The notes beneath the pieces were generated by a model. That model ran no database searches, was not told where the DNA came from, and saw nothing but the letters and a program-made list of their open reading frames with translations. Source: Alternaria dauci (taxonomy: Eukaryota; Ascomycota; Dothideomycetes; Pleosporales; Pleosporaceae). From it: 64,000 nt of DNA. Location: NCBI RefSeq assembly GCF_042100115.1, contig NC_091273.1:5019792-5083791 (forward strand), written 5' to 3'. Position 1 is the first letter of the stretch. Each line of letters opens with the position of its first letter. This document shows, in pieces, positions 47,921 through 58,768 of the stretch. The position numbers were made by a program, and so were the translations under genes.

Positions 47921-48474
47921 AAAGGTTCTAGAGACGCTGGAGGTGATTTGGAGATCAAGGAAGACAAGCCTCCCAGTAGGATAGTGTGGGACTAGGCTAA
48001 TATCGATCTCTTCTTGTTCTTTGAAAGCCAGTACGTAGTAATGAAGAGAAGTAGTAGAGTAAGAGTTTATGCGCTTACTCTATTCCTCTTAAAGTGATAA
48101 TACACTGTATCAAAATAATAAACGTGCTGGTAAAAGACGCAAGCACAACACTGTTGAAAGACACTGTAATAAATCGCGGTAAAGGTGTGTTTCCTAAACA
48201 CCTTGAGTTCACCGTATGCAGCTGTATATGTTTGACAATAGATGGGTTGGAAGTAAAGCCCTGAACTTCAAGCGGTTCTGGAGAGTTGCGGCTACGTTGG
48301 GGAGAAGAGGAGTTAAGGCAGAAGAGGATTTTGGAGGAGAAGTAATAATATACTGTATGTAGAACTTATACGGGTGTATAAAGCTGTAATATGTAGTATA
48401 GTAAGGTACAATAGGTGGTACAATAGTTGGTAATATGTACTATAGTATGTTGTATTATACATTACGATATATCA
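47921..48474. other. 3' flank of the SF1 helicase gene
   Basis: No gene is seen. AAAAGACGCAAGCAC at about 48131-48145 repeats the motif found downstream of island gene 2. The end (48340-48470) is AT-rich with repeated TATGTAG/TAGTATG, leading into the 22-bp array. Confidence 0.5.
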
Positions 48475-49198
48475 CGGTTGATGTTGCAGCAAGTTGAGGT
48501 TCATGTTGCAGCAAGTTGCGGTTGATGTTGCAGTAAGTTGCGGTTAATGTTGCAGCAAGTTGAGGTTCATGTTGCAGCAAGTTGCGGTTAATGTTGCAGC
48601 AAGTTGCGGTTCATGTTGCAGCAAGTTGAGGTTCATGTTGCAGCAAGTTGCGGTTAATGTTACAGCAAGTTGCAGTTAATGTTGCAGCAAGTTGAGGTTC
48701 ATGTTGCAGCAAGTTGCGGTTGATGTTGCAGCAAGTTGAGGTTCATGTTGCAGCAAGTTGAGGTTCATGTTGCAGCAAGTTGCGGTTGATGTTGCCGCAA
48801 GTTGAGGTTCATGTTGCAGCAAGTTGCGGTTGATGTTGCAGCAAGTTGCGGTTGATGTTGCCGCAAGTTGAGGTTCATGTTGCAGCAAGTTGAGGTTTAT
48901 GTTGCAGCAAGTTGAGGTTCATGTTGCAGCAAGTTGAGGTTTATGTTGCAGCAAGTTGCGGTTGATGTTGCAGCAAGTTGAGGTTTATGTTGCAGCAAGT
49001 TGAGGTTCATGTTACAGTAAGTTGCGGTTAATATTGCAGTAAGTTGCGGTTGATGTTGCCGTAAGTTAAGGTTGATGTTACAGTAAGTTAAGGTTCATGT
49101 TACAGCAAGTTACGGTTTATATTATAGTAAGTTAAGGTTTATATTATAGTAAGTTAAGGTTTATATTATAGTAAGTTAAGGTTTATATTATAGTAACT
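48475..49198. repeat. 22-bp array at right end of island (about 33 units)
   Basis: Units are GTTGAGGTTCATGTTGCAGCAA or GTTGCGGTTGATGTTGCAGCAA, given here only as type; the core GCAAGTTGC spans the unit junction. From about 49010 on, units are progressively changed. The last four read GTTAAGGTTTATATTATAGTAA, in which every TG has become TA and every CA has become TA. This is the edge between the intact island and RIP-mutated DNA. Confidence 0.95.
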
Positions 49199-50560
49199 TT
49201 TAATAAATATTAAAGTTAGTATTACCTAATCTTTTAAAAATTTATATATCTATTAGTATAAATAGTTAGTAATCCTTTTACTATATCTTTAAAAAATATA
49301 CTTTCTACTAAATATATTTATAATAATTAATTTTTTTCTTTCTTATTTATTATTTAATAATATTACTATAGAAGTAATAAAACTAGACTACTTTTACTTT
49401 ATAATAATAAAGTAATAAATAAAGAAAAAGTATAAAATAAAGCTAGTTAAATTAAATTTTATTTAAATAAGTAGAATAATAAATACTAAAGTAAGAATAA
49501 AGTTATTAAGTATTTAATTAAGTAATAAGTAAAGATAGTTTAAAGCTATATTAACTAAATACTAGTTACTACTAAGTAAGACTTTCTTATATTATCTTTA
49601 TAAAAGAAATTTATACTACTATATATAAAACTTAAATAAAGATTAAGAATTTATAAAGTTTTACTATAATTAAGAAACCTTTTAAAAAAAGTTATTTATT
49701 TTACTTAACTAAGGGTAAGTATATAGTATATAGTAATATATTAAATAAGATTTTTTTACTTTTTTATTTATCTATATTCTTATATAAAGGTTTACTTAGA
49801 TTTAATAACTTTTAACTACTTTATAAAAAGAAGAAAAGAGTATAACTTATATTTAAGATAAAGATATTTATAAAGTAAAAGAATAAAATATTTAATACTT
49901 TAAAATAAAAAATATTTTATAAAAATTTAGTATTTTTTCTTTAAGAAAAAAAAGTATAATAAAGTATTAGTAACTACTAAGTATAGTTATTTAAAAAATA
50001 AGAAGTAGTTTTTTATAATTTATTATTTTATAATAACTAGTTACTTCTAATTAACTTACTATATAATAAGCTAAAGCCTAATTAGCTTATTCCTTAATAA
50101 GATCTTAGTTATATATATAAAGTATACTATTTATAAAATCTAAGTAGTAAGTAGTTTACTTAGATTCTATACTAGTATACTAGATAAATAATACTCTAAG
50201 CTACTACCTCCTAAATAACTTTTAAACTATAGCTTTCCTTAACTTCTTTTCTTATTTAATAAAATAATAGTATACTTATATAATAGCTCCTTAAGTATAG
50301 CCTTTTATATACTACTTCTAACTATATAGCTATTTTTAATTAAGTAAACTAGTAGAAAGAAATAATTTTAAAAGTAGTATTTATTAAAAGTTAATAAAAG
50401 ATTTAAGGTAAAAATAAATTTTTTTTTATTTTATTTAAAAAAAGAGTTTTTAAGTATTTTAAGTAATAGTTAGTATAGTTTTTTAAATCCTTTATTACTA
50501 ATAGTAAGATTTATTTCTAAAGTATATAGTTTTATTATTTATATTACTATATAGCTAATA
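49199..50560. other. AT-rich RIP-mutated spacer between island copies
   Basis: No gene. It has homopolymer A/T runs and no CA/TG. Parts resemble 24150-24310 and 5660-5900. It could be the old target DNA between two separate insertions, or the worn tail of a 24.5-kb tandem unit. Confidence 0.6.
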
Positions 50561-50624
50561 ATACTATAGAGGTAAACAGTATAACTAGCATAGGGTTAGA
50601 GGTAAGAGAGTAGCTATAGAGGTC

Positions 50625-51665
50625 TACCCCTAGGGGTAAGATAGTATCTATAGAGTACTACCCTTAGGGGCGAGATAGTAGGCGTAGAGTGCTGCCCCTA
50701 GGGGCGAGATAGTAGGCGCGGGTTGCTGCAAGTTACTGCAAGTTGCTACCCCCGGGGGCGAGATAGTAGGCGTAGAGTGCTGCCCCCAGGGGCAAGATAG
50801 TAGCCGTAGAGTGCTGCCCCCGGGGGCGAGATAGTAGCCGTAGAGTGCTGCCCCCAGGGGCGAGATAGTAGCCGTAGAGTGCTGCCCCTGGGGGCGAGAT
50901 AGTAGGCGTAGAGTGCTGCCCCCGGGGGCGAGATAGTAGCCGTAGAGTGCTGCCCCCGGGGGCGAGATAGTAGCCGTAGAGTGCTGCCCCCAGGGGCGAG
51001 ATAGTAGGCGCGGGTTGCGGCAAGTTGCTGTAAGTTACTACCCCCGGGGGCGAGATAGTAGCCGTAGAGTGCTGCCCCCAGGGGCGAGATAGTAGGCGTA
51101 GAGTGCTGCCCCCAGGGGCGAGATAGTAGGCGCGGGTTGCGGCAAGTTGCTGTAAGTTGCTGCCCCTAGGGGCGAGATAGTAGGCGTACACGTAGCGCTA
51201 ATGTTACTGTCGTTATGCTTGGTGAAATGCTGTGTCTGTAGATCTAATGAGTGAAATTGCACCTCCGCCTGTCTACTCTTCGTAGATGGTGCGTATAGTA
51301 GTATCTAGATAGTAGATGTAGAGTGCTGTAAGTTGCTGCCCCCAGGGGCGAGATAGTAGGCGTAGAGTGCTGCCCCCGGGGCGAGATAGTAGGCATAGAG
51401 TGCTGCCCCCGGGGGCGAGATAGTAGCCGTAGAGTGCTACCCCCGGGGGCGAGATAGTAGCCGTAGAGTGCTGCCCCCAGGGGCGAGATAGTAGCCGTAG
51501 AGTGCTGCCCCCGGGGGCGAGATAGTAGCCGTAGAGTGCTGCCCCCGGGGGCGAGATAGTAGCCGTAGAGTGCTGCCCCCGGGGGCGAGATAGTAGGCGT
51601 AGAGTGCTGCCCCCAGGGGCGAGATAGTAGCCGCGGATTGCCGTAAGGTGCTGCCCTTGGGGGCG
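50625..51665. repeat. 34-bp GC-rich array, copy 2, with internal insertion
   Basis: Same unit type as 26080-26905 but 215 bases longer overall. It has three GTTGC...CAAGTTGC interruptions (about 50720, 51012, 51132). A unique stretch of about 125 bases (51186-51310) contains no repeat unit and is absent from copy 1. The first units are RIP-converted in the same way as in copy 1. Confidence 0.9.
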
Positions 51666-51826
51666 AGAGTGACTAACACTCACCGCTAGACTTACAGCGG
51701 CCTATGCAAGAATAGACGGCTTCTCGCCTACTTATACCTTGTGTAGTACCTCTCTATTGCTTTCTTACCTTCTCTTATCTCTTTTCCACTTACCTTAGTT
51801 TCTGTGTTCTTTCTAACAACGTTGCA

Positions 51827-54094
51827 ATGAAGCGCCCTCTAGCAAACGTTTTAACCAAAAACAGCAAACGGCAGCGTACGAATGATCCAGAGATTGAAGA
51901 GACAACTCCTATCCACGAACAAGCTGCGCCATACCTACTCGCTATAGCGAAGTTTCCAATCGATGCGCTTAGCGCAGAATGGAGTTTTGGTGTCAATAGG
52001 TCTATTGACACAGCACACCAGCGCCGCCTCTGCGAGATCTTTAACGAAACTGGTATTCTTCGACGAGACCCTAGCCACCAACTGCAGATTGCCTGTTCTA
52101 AGGAACACGTAGAGCAGATGCTTCATCATCTGAAGGTGGAATTGCCAGCTCAGAGCACAGTTACTTCTGCCACGTTTGCGGATAAGGAAGGATTGGAATG
52201 GCCGTCGTTCAAGAGCTGGAAAAGCGTGACTGGAGGGACAGCGGAACTTATTACGGGTCACCATCGTGTAGAGGCATTCAAAGAGTATCTTCGCCTTCGG
52301 CAGTTAGGAGAAGAGGAGAGGTGGTGGGTGTGCCGCATCTACGATAAAGGCGGGTGCCCCTTAACGCGCGTACTGTGAACAACAGCCCCTAACCTTTTTA
52401 GACACGCTACCACCAGACACTCGTGTTAAACTTCGGGCGAATCGGGCCGATATTACGCTCCCTGACAATCATGGCCAGATATGGTCCGAGTTAACCAGCC
52501 TGTTCTGCACAAACGCCAATCTCTTTCAAGGCTCAAGCAAGTCAGTTGAGAAAGAGATGAGAGAGCATCTTCAGCTTAGTAGCCGCGTCAAGTTCCCAAT
52601 ACGGCGGCTAGTTACCCTGTGGAGAAATCAAAACTGGCAGCCCCTGCTTACGCGTTGGTGTTCTACCGCAATTGGGCAGGCAACGTTTAATCTCTCCACT
52701 TTTGAGTGGATGGCTAGTTGTCGGATAGATGACGTATGTGTAACCCGCCGCCGAAATACTCTGACCTGTCTTGCTAATCTACTGTCTAGCATTGGTTCGC
52801 TGCGTTTGAGAACGTACTTCGCATCTCTACATCTATTCGAAAGCAGTATGGGGTTGACGCCAGTTTAGCAGACTGGAACACGCTAGCTAGCCTGCCCCAG
52901 GCACGAAGTCCCCATGACGTACAAGACCTGTTCTACCCTGGCGAGGAGTTAGACAAGGATCCTGGCCCTTCCCATACGCGCCGGCAGGGCTTCTTCCCAA
53001 CTCTAAGCAATGAGGCCTACCATGCGCTATACTCCACTGTACTTTCAAAGCCCACACACACGTACACAAACATCCTCGCTCTCTTAAAAACCCCGAAGAA
53101 AGAGGGGAAGCTTATGAGGAGTATTATGACCCACGTCAGCCAATGGGTAAACAGCGGATCCGCCAAGGTGTCTGACAGCGACAACAACAAACCCGCACTG
53201 CGGAAGTATCTAGTGCCCGTGCTGCAGAGCAGGCATGCCGGCCAGGCTGATCAAAAATCTCTTGACCTCCAACAAGAAGTACTGCAACACGTACAGCAAA
53301 ATGCGGAAGCATTCACAAGCTCTATACTAGACCGCTATATTGACGAGTACCCAAGTGCAGAGATCAAGAACTACGGCGCACGCTTCCAGCATAAGGTGTG
53401 GAGAGAACTGCTGTCAATTGTGACCAGTTTCACAGGGCCAACCTTGCACAACAAGCACTTGGCGTGCCTAATTCAAAGCGATACCTACATAGCGCGAACG
53501 CCTACAATCGCACAAATCGCGTGTGATGCTATCTGTCAGGTCCCTGAAGTCGTCAACGAACCTGCGCTCCAGTCTACTAGGGCAGCAAACGACTTGCTAG
53601 AGACAATTCAGGTCGCAATCACTGAATGGATGTCTAGACACACTCTAGAAGACTCTGATAATACAAGTCAAGAGGTTCCGCTGCCCGCAAGGCACTCTAA
53701 CGCCGAGTCTAGCAGAGAGAGAGAGCTCAATCTGACAGTCTCTGAAGCGGCACGTAGCGTTTCAGCACGGTCGAGTTCGGACCAGCTTACCCCAGAGCTA
53801 ATTTCTCACCCCTCAACTGAGCCGCGCATACCCAAGGCATCCCAGCAGACCAAAGTTCAAAACAGGGGGATTGAGGACTTGAGTCTAAGCGACCTTGCTG
53901 CAGCCCGAGAGAAACACCGTCAGAAACGCACCCTTAGCGACCAGGTAGCTGTAAAGGGCAGTGCTTCTCTAAGCGAAAAGACCCGAAAGAAACACCGTAA
54001 GAAACACACCCTTGGCGACCAGGTAGCTGTAGAGGGCAGTGCTTCTCCAAGCGAAAAGACTCGACAGAAACAACGAGGGGCTTGGAGGAAGTAA
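51827..54094 (+). CDS. ParB-like domain protein, island gene 1 (copy 2)
   Basis: Exons 51827-52349, 52402-52733 and 52790-54094, as in copy 1; the open stretches of the two copies translate identically. It has the same GC-AG first intron, the ELITGHHRVEAFKEYL box and the C-terminal 26-residue repeat. Because the upstream 34-bp array differs between copies, expression could differ although the protein does not. Confidence 0.75.
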
Positions 54095-54252
54095 TCCGTA
54101 TCTGACCCTAGCCCTAACCCAATAGACACTGTTCCTCTCCTCTTTCCTCTGCACTGGATATTGTGATTCTCGATCATCATCTATCGATCTACCCTACAAG
54201 ATCCTCAGCCCTTAGCCAACGTACTATTTTATATAATACTGTTCTTATCATC

Positions 54253-57200
54253 ATGTCTTTAGATCTTGCACAACAAAACGATAGCGATTACGATAACAGC
54301 AGTGCTGGAGAGGAGGACGGCCTGTACCAAGATGTGCAACCTGATGAGCACGATAGAGAACCTGACGAGCATGATGGAGAAGAATACCACGAGAGCAGCC
54401 TTGGGGACGAAGACGCAATAGCGAATAATCAACTTACCTGGGCTATTGACCACAGCGGAGGTGACCACCGACTACCTGGTGAGTTTAAGAGCATCCTACT
54501 TGTACGCATATAGTAACTACGTAGTAGTGAAGGGATTTATCAAGATGATAGACAGCCCCGAATTTAACGGCAGTAAGGCTATTGGAATGCTGCAGAAGCG
54601 ATACACGATAGACTACGGATCGAGGCGCGTTGGGTCCCGACCAGCCAAGCCTGAGGACAAATTTATCCCTGAGTTCCACCTCGACCTTATCATTATCATC
54701 GGCCGGCCGCTCCAACCCATTGTGAAGTTCTCTACGTTCTTCGACCACGTAACAATCAGCTTTAAACACTGGCGAGCTCCATACAGCGCTAAACACAGCC
54801 ACGGACTGTCGTTTGATATGGAGCATCGTACCTTCCGTCTTGCAAAGGGTGGAACGCGCGAATCTTGGTTTATTGTTATGCACCCTGTCGATAGCACAGT
54901 AGACCCTCTTCTGTCAGGCAGCGAACGTCGCAAACGCCGCGAGAAGGCGTCTGAGCACAGCGCTCTCAAACCCTCCCATGCCCTGTTCCTTACGTCGTAC
55001 ATTAAGAAAGTCTTCCTTACAGGCGTATTACTTGGAGAGGGTGTTGAGGCTTCTTGGAAATTGGATGGACCCCAGTCGCAATCGATCTCAATCGTCAAGT
55101 GGGAAACGTTCCAGGAGCAGTTCATGGAAGGGTGGCCAGAGTACGTGCGCAAGAACACGCAGGATCCGTTCTAGACTGAGAACCTGCCAGCGTTCCATGC
55201 GTATGACTACGGGCAGAACCTTCCAATTGAGTTGTCTACTGAGCAACTCAATAGTCTGCCTAAGGAAACCCGGTTGCGCCCTGATGACGAGACGTCTGAC
55301 TCTGATGACGAGACGTCTGACTCTGATGACGAGACGTCTGACTCTGATAGCGAGACGTCTGATTCTGGGAATGATTTGTCAAACTCTGGGAATGATTTAC
55401 CAAACTCTCAGAATGATTTATCTAACTCTGAAGACGCGGCGGCTAGGTCCGAAGGCGGCGCAGAGGGGGCTACGCCCCCACAGAGCGGTACACAAACAGG
55501 CGATCCAATTCCCCCGCCGCACGACCATCAACAGCCGTTTGATAACTACACACAGGATCTTCTACGCGCACTAGAGGACAAGTATAGACTGGAGAGCATT
55601 GAGACGGTCTCCTACGCGCTAGCGGTCGACATCCACTTAATAGCATCTTCCAACCTCCCTAACGCCTCTAATGACGTCGGTGTCATTCTCGCACCTGCGC
55701 GCTGCCTCCTTGCCAATCGCAACAACGTTGTTCGCCAATACCAACACCCGCGCGACTTTACCTTCTACCCTCTTGCCTTCCATCCATCGTACGGCAACTT
55801 CTCCTCCGCGCAGCCCCCAGCATTCCTACGCGACAACGTGCTCGCTGTAATGGAGGACAACATGAGCTATCAGAACAACGGTGCGAGCGTGTTGACTAGT
55901 GGTTATTTTCAGGCGTACTCCAACATTAAGCGAACTATACGCCATAGCCCCGGCAACTTACTTGCTACCAAGGGCATTGCCACGGCTGCCCTGACGCTGC
56001 CAGATCAGGATGGCAACCTAAACCCTCGGGTAGCGGCGAAGCGGCAGCGTTTACTGCGGAAATTGCGAGGCGAACAGACTCCTGATAACCCTACGTCTTC
56101 CCAACCGTTCGCTCGCGAGCAACAGCGGATTAAAGCCGCTATAAAGGAAGAACTGTACGCGTTTAGGATGGAGCAAGTTCTGTCTGTGCAGGTGTCGCAG
56201 TTAGCTGACGGTCAACGGAATTTTGCGACAGTGCTTCAACCTATCCTCCAGCTAATCCGGTACTTCTCGCTGGAACAACCTACCTACATTGATGTCCTCT
56301 TCGCGTTCAAAGAACGCATCTTTCCAAAGGTTCTCTCCTCCTTTGCTAGTCTGTTCGCGCACGCATCAGACGAGTTTTATCGTCGCTTCAAGGCTGCTGG
56401 CTCTAAAGGGCTGCCTTTTGCCCTAGCGGAAGGTGTGGCCGCATTCGATCGCCTTGGCAGCTACTGCTTTACTGGGTTCCCCCGGTCTTTAGTGGGCTCA
56501 GTGCTCGGGCCTCTCTGCACCATAGAAAGCATTGAGCAGGGTGGGTGGCCGTTTATCGACCCCAACATGCTCAATCTGCAAGGCAGTGGCCATGCTAACC
56601 TAGTGCGTTGGCCGCGCATGGACAATGGACGACCTATTATGATGCACGTTGCTTCCATTCGCCACCACTATGGGCCCCAGGTTGCCGCTTATTGTCACAG
56701 CGAGGTATGGTTCCGTGAGCTTGGTGGGCTCACAGGTAAAGGGCCTCGTGGCGCAGAAGAGTTCCTAGTAGAGGTGCTCGAAGAGATGTGGAAGCCGCAG
56801 ACAATCGCTTTCGTAACACACCAATTCTATCGCGCTCTGAACAAGGGCGGACGGGGCAATGCTCAAAGCGTAAGCCTAACAACACTGCAGGCACGACAGG
56901 AGGCGCAAGAGCAGGTGACGCGTTGGGCTGAAAGCGAGCACCCCTTCTCTGCAGGGTTCGTGCAATTAGCGTTTCAAATATCAGCCGCTAACACAGTACA
57001 GGGAGTACGAGTCGATCTTTCCTGTCTTTTATCCAGAAGCGACTTCGGGTTTGAGAAGCCAGACGCGACGCGACTTTGCGCAAGAGCTCTACTGGGAGTG
57101 TGTTAACAGCCATGGCCAATCTAGTAGCTACCTCTTTTCAAAGAACGCGAGCTGGTTCACTGTGTTACGCGCTGCCGTGCAACACGCCAGGGCCAAGGCG

Positions 57201-58128
57201 ATGAAGGAGGAATACTGGATCAGCGCCATAATGTCAGCTCTAGCGGCGTGCCGCATTGACTGTGTGCCTGGTTCATACCATGGCCGATTGAGCTACCGGA
57301 GAATGACGCGGCTAGTCGGTAACGTTCCGGCCCCATCCGCTATAGCGGCGAGACCGGGCAGCCTCAAGCGGGCAGCGATTGAGGCAGTACACCAAGCAAA
57401 GCGGCGCTCGCAAACAAAGAGTACTATCGACTTTGGTTGCCAAATCCCTTTTAACGCCATCCCGCCGCTAGTTGAAAAAGGTTTTCAGCAGTTGGACGGC
57501 CAGTTCTCAAAGTCCGGCATGAATCAGAAGGTTCGTGAACACTACCACAGAGCACGTCAGTGCCTCATCGAGTGCTTAGGTCAGCCAAAATGCGATCTAA
57601 TGCTCATGTTGGTGTTAACCCTTGCATCCTCTTCAGCTACCCCTACTGTAGCGGTGAATGCGACTGAGTTTTCCAAAGGACCAACCAAGAACTCTGAAAT
57701 GTTTGCGGCCGCCTTGGTAACAAGAATGCTCTGGTCTCTTCGACCAGATTACTTCCCGTCGGAGGAAGACGATGGTTGGGTGCTTTCGGTACGGGAGATG
57801 ACGAAGAAGATTGGTAAGACTTCCCTAAGAGAGGCCCTTTTCCCAAGTAAGAAGCATTGCTAACATAGTACTATCTGGGGTAGAGCACAAAGGTTGCAAC
57901 AACCGCTTCCTTCGACAACTGCAATGGATTCGGGTTACTAGTGGGCGTCGAGACTCCCCAAGGAACAGCGACATAGCGATCAACTATGATTCCGTTCTTG
58001 AGAAGAGACGTACAGAGTTAATGCGACTACGGAGCGATGCTAAAGGTTTTATTCAATGCGTGTTTGGTAGTTCTGATTATGCATGGGTTGACCGATGTCA
58101 TACTATTATACAGGAGTCCCCAGTGTAG
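54253..58128 (+). pseudogene. large orphan protein, island gene 2 (copy 2), with premature stop
   Basis: Same exon layout as copy 1 (54253-54478, 54528-56955, 57002-57813, 57869-58128). The Trp codon TGG at 30412-30414 is TAG here (55172-55174), which truncates the protein after about 308 residues, before the heptad repeats. A second change (Ser to Leu at 55638) is also C to T within CpA. The reading frame is otherwise intact, so the break is young. Re-initiation at a later ATG would be needed for any C-terminal product. Confidence 0.8.
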
Positions 58129-58768
58129 AGTAAGCTATTATAGCTTCCACTATAATTTTACATCTTCTCTCCTATAAAACACGTATATACTATATACATC
58201 TTCTATCCTATACAGCTTTTGAAGAGATTAATACACGTTACGTAGTGTTATGATTTTTTAAAATATTTCGTATTAACTGTAAATTCAGAAAAACACCAAC
58301 CCCAATATTAACCGTACTATCGTTGTCGCATGTAATCCGTTTCTTAATCTTAACTGTGTCTCTTCTCTACTATTTACATAATTAACGTAATAGTAAAAAG
58401 ACGCAGGCACTAGAGAATAGAGCCTGCGAAGTCTACATTGCATTAGTGGCTGAAGTAGCACAGTGTAGAGGCATCCTGTTACTATTCTCCGCAGGCAAAG
58501 GTAATAGCACCTTGCGCGGCAACCTTTAAGGAAAAGAGAGGAAGCCGCTATGTGTTTCGCTCTTCTTTGTAGTTATTTGTAGATTTGTAGCCTGCGGTGT
58601 TGTTGACTTATCTGTATCGCAATACGACAGCAGCTTCCTAGCAGGCTGTAATCGTCGAGAGCCACGGTACAGCCGGTGACTTAGACGACAGACCTAGCCT
58701 AACACTAAATTGGCAAGCTTCCGCAACACGGACGCATACACCCCACCTGCTAATAAGCACCGCTATGA
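58129..58768. other. convergent intergenic region, copy 2
   Basis: I noticed no difference from 33369-34008, including the AAAAAGACGCAGGCAC motif (58394-58410). No gene is seen. Confidence 0.5.

Larger units (their letters stand above)
26016..49198. other. gene-bearing island, copy 1: candidate undescribed giant element
   Basis: A 23.2-kb block with normal GC content sits between RIP-mutated flanks. Its left edge is set by comparison with the second copy: identity begins at ATACTATAGAGGTAAACAG (26016 and 50561), and the sequences to the left differ. The right edge is the end of the 22-bp array (about 49198), beyond which the DNA is AT-rich. Contents: a 34-bp array, five gene models (ParB-like, two orphans, SNF2-type ATPase, zinc-knuckle SF1 helicase), a gene fragment holding a foldback element, and 68-bp and 22-bp arrays. 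The distance from one copy start to the next is 24545 bases. No transposase or recombinase is recognised. Confidence 0.6.

Noticed and set aside
48676..48888. Open frame through the 22-bp array
   Set aside because: Repeat-driven openness; no start context and no non-repeat sequence.
26016..49198. Starship or Helitron element
   Set aside because: No DUF3435-type tyrosine recombinase near either end, no Rep motif with two catalytic Tyr, and no CTRR-type hairpin end.
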